A DNA stretch of 64,000 nucleotides from Leptolyngbya sp. KIOST-1 (GCF_000763385.1 NZ_JQFA01000002.1:3410001-3474000); one strand, 5' to 3'; numbered from the stretch's first letter, positions 9,537 to 20,432 are shown. Program-made: numbers and translations. The notes: generated by a model not told the origin, from the sequence alone.

Positions 9537-9848
9537 ATGGCAGCTGTCACCCTGAGTGTGTCAACTGTTAAACCCCTGGGCGATCGCATTTTGGTCAAAG
9601 TCAGCGCCGCCGAAGAGAAAACCGCTGGTGGCATTCTGCTGCCCGACACCGCTAAGGAAAAGCCCCAGGTGGGCGAAGTGGTGCAGGTCGGCCCCGGCAA
9701 GCGCAGCGACGACGGTGCCTTCCAGACCGTGGAAGTCAAAGTCGGCGACAAGGTGCTCTACTCCAAGTACGCTGGCACCGACATCAAGCTTGGCACCGAC
9801 GACTACGTGCTGCTGCGCGAGTCCGACATCCTCGCCGCCCTGGCCTAA
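9537..9848 (+). CDS. groES: co-chaperonin GroES
   Basis: A 103-residue co-chaperonin of usual length that forms the heptameric lid of GroEL. It starts [20 protein letters not shown] and includes the mobile-loop region [17 protein letters not shown] and ends [16 protein letters not shown] strong TTGGAGG ribosome-binding site precedes the ATG. The CIRCE element upstream indicates HrcA control. groEL follows after a 282-base gap, longer than in many groESL operons. Confidence 0.97.
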   Translation: MAAVTLSVSTVKPLGDRILVKVSAAEEKTAGGILLPDTAKEKPQVGEVVQVGPGKRSDDGAFQTVEVKVGDKVLYSKYAGTDIKLGTDDYVLLRESDILAALA

Positions 9849-9888
9849 ACTGATTTCCGATTTTGGATTCGCGATTTTGGCTGGGTAG

Positions 9889-9905
9889 GGTGGGCACCGC
9901 CCACC
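9889..9905. repeat. small palindrome in groES-groEL spacer
   Basis: GGTGGGC-ACC-GCCCACC hairpin, 7-bp stem. Together with the next palindrome it suggests that the spacer between groES and groEL has collected small interspersed repeats. Confidence 0.6.
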
Positions 9906-9937
9906 ATGAACCTGGGCGATCGCCAATCACCCCGTAG

Positions 9938-9961
9938 GGTGCATCCGCGAAGCGATGCACC
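9938..9961. repeat. GGTGCATC palindromic repeat
   Basis: GGTGCATC-N8-GATGCACC. The same palindrome with nearly the same loop and a flanking TAGG occurs inverted at 33960-33983, so this is an interspersed family. It may affect groESL messenger stability; that is speculation. Confidence 0.75.
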
Positions 9962-10067
9962 GCTAGGAAAACCTTTCAAGGACATGTCTCATCCATTCGC
10001 GGCATTCCTTGAGTCAGACTTGGTGCGTCAGGCTATAAGCCAGGCTCAGGCCATGCCAACGCCATGA

Positions 10068-11765
<1,698 letters not shown>

Positions 11766-11877
11766 ATCCGCCAGGGCAGGCCCAGCCTGGGCTAGCCCCA
11801 AACAGCGGGTTAGGGGCTAGCAGCGTTGGTTCTTTGGCCATCCGAGGCCATTGATGATAGCCCTTAGGGTAAATACA

Positions 11878-11911
11878 AAGGCTCGGCTGATCGCATCAGT
11901 CGAGCTTTTTT
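11878..11911 (+). terminator. rho-independent terminator of groEL
   Basis: Stem GCTCGGCTGAT / ATCAGTCGAGC (one mismatch) with loop CGC, then TTTTTT. A second imperfect hairpin, GCTAGCCCC / GGGGCTAGC, lies just upstream at about 11791-11822. Confidence 0.85.
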
Positions 11912-12015
11912 GTCGCCAGAAACTGCGCTTGATCAAGCTGCCTCAGGCTATGAATTTACGGCCATCGAAAACGATCTAGCAGACAGACTAGGGGGCGCAT
12001 CCCAGTTTTGCAAAT

Positions 12016-12108
12016 GTCATTCTGAACGTAGCGATAGCGAAGTAAAGAATCTCGATCTTGCGCAAGGACTGAAGATCCTTCGCTACACTCCGTTCCGCTC
12101 AGGATGAC
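12016..12108. repeat. MITE-like repeat with GTCATTCTGA ends
   Basis: A 93-base imperfect inverted repeat beginning GTCATTCTGAACG and ending CGCTCAGGATGAC, rich in GCGAAG and GAATCT words. This is a widespread bacterial interspersed-repeat type that folds into a long hairpin. It carries no gene. Confidence 0.75.
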
Positions 12109-12507
12109 AGAAGTGGGATGTACCCCAGACTAGGGACCGGAATCATCAACTCTGCTTATTCTGTCAGCGGAGAGATGACGATAGAAATCACACAAATAGG
12201 TCGAGAAGTTAGAACTGATGGACTGTGATGGACAATCCCTGTGATTTTTTTGACTTGTCACAGGTGAGAGTACTGATGCGGCGACGACCCGAAAAATCCA
12301 CAAAAATTTGTTTATTGTAATGGCAAATCGCTGTCTGGAAAATAAACATTTTTTTCGGAACACTTTGTCAGTTTAAGAGTCTTGGACAGTTAGCCATCAA
12401 GTCTGAAACCGATTCCCGTCAAAGTTGTGAACGATTTTGGCCTGGCTTTGCTGTGGGGGTGTGAGGTTGGTGGTGTTTGTGAAGCTCGATAAAGGGTTCA
12501 GAATCTA
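12109..12507. other. AT-rich intergenic region upstream of parM-like gene
   Basis: About 400 bases with no gene. It is more AT-rich than the surroundings and has T and A runs near 12245-12355. Two CTGTGAT words near 12220-12245 and a CACAGG nearby are the only repeated words I see. If the downstream ParM/ParR-like pair is a real segregation module, its centromere-like site would be expected here, but I cannot identify a convincing array of direct repeats. Confidence 0.4.
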
Positions 12508-13638
12508 ATGACCATGTCACAAGCTGCTTCTATACCGATGAACCAGGCACCGCTGGTAAAGCCCTCGGAAGATGCCCCAGCGGTGAGAGAGGCCGGTGGT
12601 TTACCCAAATCCATTCTCAGCGTCGATTTGGGCCGGACCTCGACTAAAACCTCCATCAGCCGCGACCCCGGTAGCGTTGTGTTTATTCCGGCCAACGTCA
12701 AGCATTTGTCGATGGAACAGGTGCAGGGGGGCGCGTTTGAGGCTCGGGCGACGGATCCCCTCTCGGACATCTGGATGGTTTACCAGGGCAGCGGCTATGC
12801 CATGGGCCAGCTAGCCGAAGATTTTGGCGCCAATCTGGGGGTGGGCCAGTCGAAGGTCAACGATGCCCTGGTCAAGGTTCTGGCCTGTGTTGGGTACTTT
12901 CAGTTGCGGGGTGAGATTTCGGTGGTGCTGGGGCTGCCCTACCACTCCCAGGATCAGTTTGAGCGCGAGAAAGAGCAGCTGATGAGCCTGCTGCTGGGCC
13001 CCCATGTGATGGGCTATCGCGGCGAGCAAATCACCATTGAGATCGCTAAGGTGTGGGTGATGCCCGAAGGCTACGGCAGCATTCTCTGGAATGAGGTGCA
13101 GGAAACCAAGGATGCCAGTGTGGACTTTACCAAGCTGCCGGTGGCGATCGTCGATATTGGCCATCAGACCACCGACTGTATCATGGTCGACAACTTCCGG
13201 TTTGCGCGGGGGGTATCCCGGAGCGAGGCCTTTGCCATGAGCCAGTTTTACGAGCAGGTAGCGGCCCAGATCGAGGGGGCCGACAGCCAGTCCCTGGCGC
13301 TGATCGCCGCCGTCAATCAGCCCCAGGGCCAGCGGTTCTACCGTCCTCGCGGGGCCAATCGACCCACCAACCTGGACGACATTTTGCCCAACCTCAAGGA
13401 GACATTCTCGCGGGAGATGTGTAACCGGCTGCTGGCCTGGCTGCCCGAGCGCGTCACCGATGTGATTCTCACCGGCGGCGGCGGCGAGTTCTTCTGGGAA
13501 GACATTCAGCGCCTGCTGCGAGAGGCCAAGATCAACGCCCACCTGGCTACCCCCTGCCGCCAGGCCAATGCCCTGGGTCAGTACATCTATGGGGAGGCCC
13601 AAGTGGCATCGGCCCGGGCGACTCGAGCTGCTGCCTAG
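12508..13638 (+). CDS. ParM/StbA-family actin-like ATPase
   Basis: A 376-residue actin-fold ATPase. It shows the phosphate 1 motif SVDLGRTSTK (about residue 38), phosphate 2 IVDIGHQTTD (about 214) and adenosine-binding ILTGGGGEFF (about 320). ParM proteins polymerise into filaments that push plasmid copies apart with the help of a DNA-bound adaptor, ParR. The next gene on the same strand (13725) has a short DNA-binding-like N-terminus and a coiled coil, which fits an adaptor. Some chromosomal cyanobacterial copies have unknown roles. The first ~30 residues are likely disordered, so the exact start is uncertain (an ATG at 12514 is also in frame). Confidence 0.82.
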   Translation: MTMSQAASIPMNQAPLVKPSEDAPAVREAGGLPKSILSVDLGRTSTKTSISRDPGSVVFIPANVKHLSMEQVQGGAFEARATDPLSDIWMVYQGSGYAMGQLAEDFGANLGVGQSKVNDALVKVLACVGYFQLRGEISVVLGLPYHSQDQFEREKEQLMSLLLGPHVMGYRGEQITIEIAKVWVMPEGYGSILWNEVQETKDASVDFTKLPVAIVDIGHQTTDCIMVDNFRFARGVSRSEAFAMSQFYEQVAAQIEGADSQSLALIAAVNQPQGQRFYRPRGANRPTNLDDILPNLKETFSREMCNRLLAWLPERVTDVILTGGGGEFFWEDIQRLLREAKINAHLATPCRQANALGQYIYGEAQVASARATRAAA

Positions 13639-13653
13639 GGTTTAGATGCTGTG

Positions 13654-13683
13654 GGGTGCGTCCCGCCTGGCGGTGACGCACCC
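13654..13683. repeat. hairpin between parM-like and parR-like genes
   Basis: GGGTGCGTC and GACGCACCC arms around a 12-base loop that itself contains CCGCC/CGG. No T-tract follows, so it is probably a transcript-processing or attenuating hairpin, or a small interspersed repeat. Confidence 0.55.
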
Positions 13684-13724
13684 GCGATACTAACGGGTGG
13701 CATCATGGTTTCGGGACGAGAAGA

Positions 13725-14180
13725 ATGGTATTGAAGTGGTTACGTCAGACGAAAAGGCTGGTTCTGTTTCGTCAAAATGAGCTTGACCAACATCTCCTGG
13801 CGGCTATCAACGCTGAGCTGAGCAGACAGCCGGGCTTGAGCTTTAGCAGCCTTTGCAAGGAAGCCCTCCACCAGCTTTTACTGAGTAACCACCCCTACTC
13901 TGGCCCACCACAATCCGCAGACAAGCGCCTTGAGGCCCTTGAAGCTCAGATGCACAGCGTGGAGCAGCGGTTTTTTGCCCAAGAGAAAAATCGGCTAGAG
14001 CGGTTGGAAGCTCAGCTGGCACAGTTGTCTCTCCAGGTAGCTGATTTGACAGGCTCAGGCGTCCCTGCCGTAGTGGATTCTTCGCCAGCTCCAGAGGTTG
14101 GCCATTATGTTGAGGAAGTCGAAGCGGTTCCCGACGACCCTGTTTTATCTCGCTTGAGTGGCCTGATTGATGATTTTTAG
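13725..14180 (+). CDS. ParR-like / ribbon-helix-helix coiled-coil protein
   Basis: A 151-residue protein with an N-terminal segment (about residues 17-50: ELDQHLLAAINAELSRQPGL then SSLCKEALHQLLL) that resembles ribbon-helix-helix DNA-binding proteins. A predicted coiled coil follows (about 65-110, with heptad Leu/Gln pattern RLERLEAQLAQLSLQVADL), then an acidic tail. Its place 86 bases after the ParM-like gene makes it the candidate adaptor. This is inference from architecture and context. Confidence 0.65.
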   Translation: MVLKWLRQTKRLVLFRQNELDQHLLAAINAELSRQPGLSFSSLCKEALHQLLLSNHPYSGPPQSADKRLEALEAQMHSVEQRFFAQEKNRLERLEAQLAQLSLQVADLTGSGVPAVVDSSPAPEVGHYVEEVEAVPDDPVLSRLSGLIDDF

Positions 14181-14194
14181 CCCGCTTTGGTTGT

Positions 14195-14228
14195 TTGAAA
14201 AAAAAATAGAATGCCCCCGGTTGGGGGC
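14195..14228 (-). terminator. rho-independent terminator (minus strand)
   Basis: GCCCCC-GGTT-GGGGGC stem. On the minus strand it is followed within a few bases by a long T run (nine A on the + strand at 14197-14206). It ends the 14244-14552 gene. Confidence 0.75.
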
Positions 14229-14243
14229 GGCTGCGATCGCAGC

Positions 14244-14552
14244 TTATTCATCCGTTTCGATCGGCACTGTCAGGTTGAGTCGGTCTCTGGGGGCGGGCTG
14301 TTCCTGACGGATTTCGATGCGATCGCCGTCGAACCGAAAGCGAGTTTCTGGCTGGGGCTGTTCCTGAATTTGAATATTCAGCTGGTTCCCATCGGTGGAT
14401 AGGCTGGGGCGCAGCTCGGGGTTGCGGTTTCCCCCCAGGTCAAATTCGGCCTGATCCCCCAGTTGGATAACTTGGGCCATGGCTGGGGTTGCCCCTGCGA
14501 TCGCGGTGCCAACTACGGCAAGACTCAGCAAAGCTTTGCTCAGATGGTTCAA
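14244..14552 (-). CDS. small secreted hypothetical protein
   Basis: A 102-residue protein with an N-terminal signal peptide ending in an AxA site (ATPAMAQ). The mature part is rich in Gln, Arg and Glu and has no recognised domain (FRFDGDRIEIRQEQ). I place the start at a TTG at 14552 because AAAGGAGG lies 6 bases upstream and the signal peptide then begins correctly; the longer ATG reading to 14642 has no such signal. It is probably periplasmic. Function unknown. Confidence 0.7.
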   Translation of the reverse strand: MNHLSKALLSLAVVGTAIAGATPAMAQVIQLGDQAEFDLGGNRNPELRPSLSTDGNQLNIQIQEQPQPETRFRFDGDRIEIRQEQPAPRDRLNLTVPIETDE

Positions 14553-14765
14553 AAGAAACCTCCTTTTGCGAAATATTTCTTTATATAATTTGCCAAATGC
14601 AAGCTGGGAGAACGTCCTTCGATCGAGGGAAATTAGCCGCAAACGGTGCCGAAAGCCGATGCGGAACGACTACGAAGCGGCTAGTAATCTACCCCCTGGG
14701 TTGATAGGCCTGGCTGCAAAGCCCTCGCTATAGTGATGGAGAGCGGCTGTTGTGAGCATTTGACC

Positions 14766-17096
14766 ATGACCGAACCCCACCGACCCAGCGCTGGCGTGAT
14801 CCCCTCGGCCGCAGTGCCCACCAGCCCGATCGCGGCTACGGATGACACCATCCATGCCCCCGCCGTGGGGGGCGGATTGCCGGTGATTGAGTACTGGGCC
14901 GAAAAAACCCTGTCGATCCAGGGGCCGAAGATCTGGCAGACGCTGGTTCACAAGAGCGCCTGTCTGTCCTGCGCCTGGGGTACCGGGGGGCAAAAGGGCG
15001 GCTTTGCCAACGAGCTGGAAGAACCGCTCCAGCGCTGCATGAAAAGCGTGCAGGCGATCGCCTCGGAACTGCAGCCGGGCCTGAGGTGCCATTTCTTCGA
15101 TCGCCGCACTATCTCAGACCTGCAAGCGCTCACCTCCCGCCAGGCCGATCGCCTGGGTCGCCTTAGCTTTCCGGTGATTCGGCGGGCCGGGTCTGACCAC
15201 TACGAGCGCATCAGCTGGGAGGAGATCTACCAGATTGCCGCCGCTGGCTTTTCCCTGCCGCCGGAGCGGGTGGCCTCCTACAGCTCGGGTCGATCGTCTA
15301 ACGAAGCCGCCTTTCTGCTCCAGCTGATGGTGCGGGCCCTGGGCTCCAACAACCTGGCCGACTGCTCTGACCTGTGCCACGCCCCCTCCACGGTCAGCCT
15401 CAACAAAGTGTTTGGCACCGGCACGTCCCTAGTCAGCCTGGAGAGCCTGCGCCAGGCCGACTGCGTGGTGCTGGTGGGCTCCAACGCCCCGGCCAACCAT
15501 CCCCGGCTGATGAATGAGCTGATTGAACTGCGCGATTCGCGAAGCGATCCGTCCCGGAATCGAGGGGGCAAAGTTCTTGTCATCAACCCGGTCAGAGAGG
15601 TGGGGCTGGTCAAGTTTGGCTCCCCGGCTCACCCGCTGCGGCTGGTGCAGGGCCAAGAGATTGCCTCGCTGTTTTTGCAGCCCATTCCCGGCAGCGACCT
15701 GGCCCTGTTTGTGGGCATTCAAAAGGTGCTGCTGGAGCGGGGCTGGGTGCAGTTTGACTACCTCAAGGCCCACACCGAGAACTGGCAGGCGGTAGTTGAC
15801 CAGGTGGCGGCTACGGAGTGGGATGCGATCGTCGCCACCTGCGGGTTGCCCCAGGCGGAAATTGTGGCCGCCGCCGAGCTGATTCACAGCAGCCAGAACG
15901 TGGTCTTTGCCTGGGCTATGGGCATCACCCACCAGGCCAACAGCGTGGACAACATCTACAGCATCGCCAACACCGCCCTGATGACCGGCAACGTGGGCAA
16001 GCCCGGCGCGGGCCTGATGCCGATTCGCGGCCACTCCAACGTGCAAGGGTTTGGCTCGATGGGGGTGACGGCCCACCTCAAGGACAAAATCCGCGAGGCG
16101 CTGGAGCAGCTGCTGGGCAGATCGCTGCGGCGCGAACCCGGCTACGACGCCCGCGCCCTGATCGAAGCCGCCGACCGGGGCGAAGTCGATACCCTGCTGT
16201 GCCTGGGGGGCAACCTCTACGCCGCCAACCCCGACCTCACCCAGGCCAAACGCGCCCTGGGCAACATCGACACGATCATCTACCTGGCCACCAAGCCCAA
16301 CCAGGGCCACTTCCACGGCCTAGCCCGGCAAAACACGATCGTCGTGCCGGTCTACGCCCGGTTCGAGAACCCCCACCCTACCACCGTGGAGTCGGGCAAT
16401 AACTATGTGCGGCTCAACAGTCCGGGCAAAACCCACTTAAAAGACGCTGACCTGGTAACGGAGATCGACTTTCTGGCAGAGTTGGCCCACCGCATCCACG
16501 GCGATCGCCCCATTGACTGGCGGCGGCTGCACGACACCCGCTACGTGCGTCAACTCATTGCCCAAACCATTCCCGGCTACGAAAAAATTGGCGAGATTGA
16601 CGAGACCCAGACCGAGTTCACCATCGGCGGGCGAATTTTTCTAGAGCCCAAATTCCCCACCCCCTCGGGGAAAGCCGCAATGCAGCTCACCCCCCTGCCC
16701 CAGCTGAGGCTGCCGACGCTGCAAGAGTTTGGCCTATCTGATGCCCAGCATCCCGCTATGGTGCTGGCGCTGATCACGGGGCGCAGCTACGGGCAGCACA
16801 ACACCGTGGTCTACAAAGAGGCCGATGAGTATCGGGGTATGCCCCACCGCCACTGCATTTTGATCAACCCCGCCGATGCTCAGCGGGCGGGCTTTTGCCA
16901 GCACCAGCGGGTGAGCGTGCGCGGGGATGCGGGCCAGCTCGACGGCATCGAGATTATCTACGGAGAGGTGCGATCGGGGGCGGCGCTGATGTTTTACCCC
17001 GAGGCCAATGTGCTGATGAAGGCGCGGATCGAGCCCCGAGCGGGCACCCCGGCCTACAAGCGGGTGCCTGTAGCGGTTTTTGCTGAGGCAGCGTAG
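14766..17096 (+). CDS. FdhF/YdeP-family molybdopterin oxidoreductase
   Basis: About 776 residues, matching the formate-dehydrogenase-alpha-like (YdeP) branch of molybdopterin enzymes, which bind a bis-MGD molybdenum cofactor. Seen here: CLSCAWGTGGQKG near the N-terminus, VASYSSGRSSNEAAFLLQL, DCSDLCHAPS, WAMGITHQANSVDN, and a C-terminal cofactor-binding beta domain ITGRSYGQHNT. There is no full four-Cys 4Fe-4S motif like that of classical FdhF. The substrate is unknown; YdeP is linked to acid resistance in E. coli. GTG 14733 and ATG 14736 are earlier in-frame starts, and the choice of 14766 is tentative. Confidence 0.85.
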   Translation: MTEPHRPSAGVIPSAAVPTSPIAATDDTIHAPAVGGGLPVIEYWAEKTLSIQGPKIWQTLVHKSACLSCAWGTGGQKGGFANELEEPLQRCMKSVQAIASELQPGLRCHFFDRRTISDLQALTSRQADRLGRLSFPVIRRAGSDHYERISWEEIYQIAAAGFSLPPERVASYSSGRSSNEAAFLLQLMVRALGSNNLADCSDLCHAPSTVSLNKVFGTGTSLVSLESLRQADCVVLVGSNAPANHPRLMNELIELRDSRSDPSRNRGGKVLVINPVREVGLVKFGSPAHPLRLVQGQEIASLFLQPIPGSDLALFVGIQKVLLERGWVQFDYLKAHTENWQAVVDQVAATEWDAIVATCGLPQAEIVAAAELIHSSQNVVFAWAMGITHQANSVDNIYSIANTALMTGNVGKPGAGLMPIRGHSNVQGFGSMGVTAHLKDKIREALEQLLGRSLRREPGYDARALIEAADRGEVDTLLCLGGNLYAANPDLTQAKRALGNIDTIIYLATKPNQGHFHGLARQNTIVVPVYARFENPHPTTVESGNNYVRLNSPGKTHLKDADLVTEIDFLAELAHRIHGDRPIDWRRLHDTRYVRQLIAQTIPGYEKIGEIDETQTEFTIGGRIFLEPKFPTPSGKAAMQLTPLPQLRLPTLQEFGLSDAQHPAMVLALITGRSYGQHNTVVYKEADEYRGMPHRHCILINPADAQRAGFCQHQRVSVRGDAGQLDGIEIIYGEVRSGAALMFYPEANVLMKARIEPRAGTPAYKRVPVAVFAEAA

Positions 17097-17186
17097 AAGC
17101 TGCCCAGATCCGAGGGTTTTGCTGACCTTTGCTCAAGAGATGTGGCCCAAGCTAAGCAAAACCCTGGGTTCTGATCGGTTGGATCC

Positions 17187-18023
17187 CTACAGGCGGTCTT
17201 TGTTTTTGCTGCGAACGCGATCGTAGAGAGCTTCCATTGCTTCTATAAAAGAGTTGTCGCGATTCCAGAAGGCGGGAAAGTCGCCCTGCTTTTTGACCAG
17301 AATGGCCGGGACTGCCGAGGGCGTGGCCACTTCAATGGTCTGGGGCAAGCGCTTCTCCCCCTGCCAAAAGTCTTTCAGGCTGAGGGCCGATGCCTCAACG
17401 GGTTGGGGTTGGGTGTAGTACTGCTCGAGCGGTTCTGGCGATCGCTGCTGGGCCGAGAGTTCTGTTGAGAGGGCCTGCCCCAGGGGCGATTTGGCCAGCT
17501 CGGCTTTGAGGGCTGCCCGCGAAAGGCCGCGCAGCTCAAACAGCAGAAACGGGTCGCGATCCAGCTCGGCGGCGATCAGGTAGTAGACCCCGGCGATGTG
17601 TTTGCAGGGGTTGCTGTAGTCGGGGCAGGAGCACTGGGTCTTAAAGTCTTTGCCGCTGGCGGGCAGCAGGGTTAGCCCCAGGGTTTGGAAGCTGTCTTCG
17701 ATGGTGTCGGGCATTTCGTTCAGCAACAGCCGGGAGATCAGGCTGGCTTTGGAGGCGACCAGGGCGATCGCAGCGGCCCACTGGACTTTGCTAATCGGCG
17801 TAAAGTTGATGGTGGTGGTGTACGTCGGTTCCTTGGTCACCCCAAAGTAGGGGTTCACCGACCCGCGCACCTTGGCTGTAACCAGGCTGCCGTCGATCTC
17901 AAAGCTCTTGACCTTGCCGCCTCGGGCGTAGGAGCGCCCCCGCTGCAATCGGCCCGAGTCGGTCAACCGCTCGATCGCCTCGATGAAGTTCTTGCCCCAC
18001 CAGGTGCGGCTAAAGTCTGCCAT
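17187..18023 (-). CDS. SWIM zinc-finger protein
   Basis: A 278-residue protein with a SWIM motif CSCPDYSNPCKHIAG (about residues 131-145), a zinc-binding CxC...CxH module found in DNA- or protein-binding proteins. It starts TWWGKNFIEAIERL, typical of the bacterial SWIM family often paired with SNF2 helicases. An AGGAGA Shine-Dalgarno supports ATG 18023 (a GTG lies one codon upstream). A SNF2 helicase is at the window start, 14 kb away, so they are not in one operon here. Confidence 0.88.
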   Translation of the reverse strand: MADFSRTWWGKNFIEAIERLTDSGRLQRGRSYARGGKVKSFEIDGSLVTAKVRGSVNPYFGVTKEPTYTTTINFTPISKVQWAAAIALVASKASLISRLLLNEMPDTIEDSFQTLGLTLLPASGKDFKTQCSCPDYSNPCKHIAGVYYLIAAELDRDPFLLFELRGLSRAALKAELAKSPLGQALSTELSAQQRSPEPLEQYYTQPQPVEASALSLKDFWQGEKRLPQTIEVATPSAVPAILVKKQGDFPAFWNRDNSFIEAMEALYDRVRSKNKDRL

Positions 18024-18126
18024 CACTGGTCTCCTGTGCTGGTTCCATGGTAAGTGAGTCAGGCAGGGGCGTTGTAATGGTTCCGTTTGCCGATGCTTGG
18101 GCCAGGGTCACACCGGATGACGGCCC

Positions 18127-18789
18127 CTAGGCCACTCCGGCGAACAGGGCTTCGTAGGGCTGAGGGTTGGCGTTTTCCTGGGCGACAATTTCGACAATTT
18201 TGTCGCGGGCCTGGGGCAGGTACAGCGCCTCTACACAGGTTTGGGCCACCTTTTGACGCGACACGCTGCCCTCAAACAGGGTATCGGCTGGGGCCATAAT
18301 CAGCGCTCGGCCGTCGGTGTCATCCTCCTTCAGGCCGCCGGGGCGAACGATGGTATAGGTAAGGCCGCTGGCCTGCAGGTAGGCTTCGGCCTGGTGCTTC
18401 CAGTAGAGGATCAAAAAGAACAGGTTGAGGGGATGGAAAAAGCGGGAGACACACAGGGACGACACCATGACGACGTGCTCAATGCCGATCTCCTTGGCGA
18501 CATCGACCAGGTTTTTGGTGCCTTCAAAATCGACCTGGTAGGGGGCGGTGGGGTCAAAGCCGGGACGGGCTCCGGTGGCAGAGAGCAGCACCGTGCAGCC
18601 TGCCATGGCCCTGCGAATGCTGTCTTTATCGGTCACATCGCCCTCCGCCAGGGTGACTTCGGGGGGCAGTTGAGAGCGAGCCGCAGCGGCATTGCGGACG
18701 AATGCGACGACCGGCACGCCGCGACTGACGAGTTGCTTCACAATTTTTGAGCCAGTCGCGCCGGTCGCACCGGCCACAAATGCTTTCAC
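18127..18789 (-). CDS. NAD(P)-binding NmrA/SDR-like protein
   Basis: A 220-residue atypical short-chain dehydrogenase with an N-terminal Rossmann nucleotide-binding loop, AGATGATGSKIVKQL. It also has EHVVMVSSLCVSRFFHP and TIVRPGGLKEDD, as in NAD(P)H-binding oxidoreductases related to plant Tic62-type proteins. The substrate is unknown. This gene, together with its upstream region and the start of the divergent DUF1997 gene, is the template of the 864-base copy inside mobile element 1 (25242-26105). This original is intact; the copy lacks its 3' end. Confidence 0.88.
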   Translation of the reverse strand: MKAFVAGATGATGSKIVKQLVSRGVPVVAFVRNAAAARSQLPPEVTLAEGDVTDKDSIRRAMAGCTVLLSATGARPGFDPTAPYQVDFEGTKNLVDVAKEIGIEHVVMVSSLCVSRFFHPLNLFFLILYWKHQAEAYLQASGLTYTIVRPGGLKEDDTDGRALIMAPADTLFEGSVSRQKVAQTCVEALYLPQARDKIVEIVAQENANPQPYEALFAGVA

Positions 18790-19100
18790 CGCTACTTCCC
18801 CAGTACAGGTAACTGGCCTGATTCTACGGAATAGGGCCTGAAAAATAAACTAGTCCTAGGGATGGTTCCCTGGCAGGGCCAGGCAAACCGTGATCGGCAT
18901 GACAGTTCTGGGGGGCACACTTGAGATACTAAGGCTTACGATAGGTTAAAGCTTTGGCGCAACGATCCTGTCCAATGTCGTTTCAGCATATGGTTGCACC
19001 GTGACTCTGAACTCCACGCCGTCGGCTCAAAATACGGGTGCCCTACCGCTCACCTCCGCCGCTGAAGACGCTGGGGCGGTTGAGCCTGGAACGGCCACCC
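18237..19100. repeat. source segment copied into mobile element 1
   Basis: These 864 bases recur at 25242-26105 in the same orientation, with no difference found in the stretches I compared. They cover most of the NmrA-like gene, the divergent promoter region and the first 100 bases of the DUF1997 gene. Confidence 0.92.
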
Positions 19101-19777
19101 CCCTGCCCCAGGAGGCGATCGCCGGGGAGCCTTCCCTCGCTCCCCCGACCGGGGAGACGCTGGTGCTGGAGGGGTTTTACGCTGGCAAAATGGACATGGC
19201 CGCCGATATCGACACGGTGGGGCGCTACCTGAACAGTCATCGGGGCTGGTTTACCCGCTGTGCCCAGCCGATGCAGGTCGAGCCCATCTCCGATCACGGC
19301 TATGCGCTGGTGGTCGGTCACTTTTCGGTGCTGGGCTACGAGGTAGAGCCGAAGGTGGGGCTTTACCTGTCACCCCTTGACCACCAGGTTTACCGCATCG
19401 ACACCATGCCGGTGCCCGGCTACGTACCGCCCGGCTATGACGTCGATTTCCACGCCGTCATGTGGTTGCAGCCCGGTCCAGAGGCCACGCCGCCAGCGAT
19501 CGCGCTGACTCAGGTGGATTGGGATTTGAGCCTGGCGGTCAAAATTCACATGCCGCGCCTGCTCAACTCGGTGCCGCGATCGCTGCTGAAGTCCTCCGGC
19601 GATCGCCTGCTCAACCAGGTGGTGCGCCAGGTCTCCAAGCGGCTCACCCGCAAAGTGCAGGAGGACTTTCACCACAGCCACCACCTGCCCCTGCCCGAGA
19701 GCTACCGGGGTCACTATTTCTGGTCAAACTGGGGCCGCAGAGCCGGTCACGGGCCTCAGGATAACCAGTCCCAGTGA
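19001..19777 (+). CDS. DUF1997 domain protein
   Basis: A 258-residue protein. The first ~55 residues are low-complexity and probably disordered. The remainder matches the cyanobacterial/plant DUF1997 family (a START/SRPBCC-like fold is likely): YVPPGYDVDFHAVMWLQP, VDWDLSLAVKIHMPRLL. Function unknown. It starts at GTG 19001 and is divergent from the NmrA-like gene with a 211-base shared promoter region. Its first 100 bases are duplicated in mobile element 1. Confidence 0.82.
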   Translation: MTLNSTPSAQNTGALPLTSAAEDAGAVEPGTATPLPQEAIAGEPSLAPPTGETLVLEGFYAGKMDMAADIDTVGRYLNSHRGWFTRCAQPMQVEPISDHGYALVVGHFSVLGYEVEPKVGLYLSPLDHQVYRIDTMPVPGYVPPGYDVDFHAVMWLQPGPEATPPAIALTQVDWDLSLAVKIHMPRLLNSVPRSLLKSSGDRLLNQVVRQVSKRLTRKVQEDFHHSHHLPLPESYRGHYFWSNWGRRAGHGPQDNQSQ

Positions 19778-19818
19778 TCTGTCGAGCTAAATAATGACGG
19801 GTCAGTAGGGTTTCAGGT

Positions 19819-19879
19819 ACACGGTTTCAGGTGCACGGTTGGCCTTGAACCGCAGACCTCAAACCGTGAACCCCAGGCT
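19819..19879. repeat. short dispersed repeat (TACACGGTTT...CAGGCT)
   Basis: A stretch sharing TACACGGTTT, TTGAACCGC and CCCAGGCT in the same order with 36576-36628. It is intergenic, with no coding content. Confidence 0.45.
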
Positions 19880-19952
19880 TTGGATTCCGCCACTATCAGC
19901 AAGGCGTTAACACCTGACGGCCCCCACGGGGGCCTTGCCATACAAGCGCGTA

Positions 19953-20432
19953 TCAGGATCCAGCGGTGCTCTGCAGGTCCGACAGCAGCCGCTGCACAAT
20001 CTGCATGCCGGTCAGCGCCTGCCAACCAAACAGCCCCACCAGCACAATGTTGAGGCTGATGTGGGTGAGCCGAGCCGTTTCGCTGCCCTTTTGCATGAAC
20101 GGCACCAGCGCCGCCGAAGCCGCAATCAGCGTGGCCATACCCAGGCCCACCAGCAGGTGAGGCCCCACAAACAGCTTGCCCGCCTCCAGGTAGGTAGCCC
20201 CCATGCCGCCCACGGTGCCAATCACCATAAACGCCAGCAAGACAGAGCCCACCTTGTGGTGCTTGAGGGCAAACTTACCTTTGATCAGTTCTTTGCGGGT
20301 TTCGGCATCGGCCAGGCGCGTGCGGCGAGCCTGAATCCCAAGGTAGAGGGCGTAAAGGGTGATGGCCAGCAGCAGCCACATGGTGATGGGATGAACAAAG
20401 TTGAGCCAGGGCTGAATAGTGTCTAGGGTCAT
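19953..20432 (-). CDS. DUF4079 membrane protein
   Basis: A 159-residue integral membrane protein with four hydrophobic helices and the conserved pairs FVHPITMWLLL and LTHISLNIVLVGLFGWQ, as in the cyanobacterial DUF4079 family. The spaced His residues suggest heme binding like cytochrome b561-type proteins, but that is inference. It stands alone, with no obvious operon partner. Confidence 0.82.
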   Translation of the reverse strand: MTLDTIQPWLNFVHPITMWLLLAITLYALYLGIQARRTRLADAETRKELIKGKFALKHHKVGSVLLAFMVIGTVGGMGATYLEAGKLFVGPHLLVGLGMATLIAASAALVPFMQKGSETARLTHISLNIVLVGLFGWQALTGMQIVQRLLSDLQSTAGS

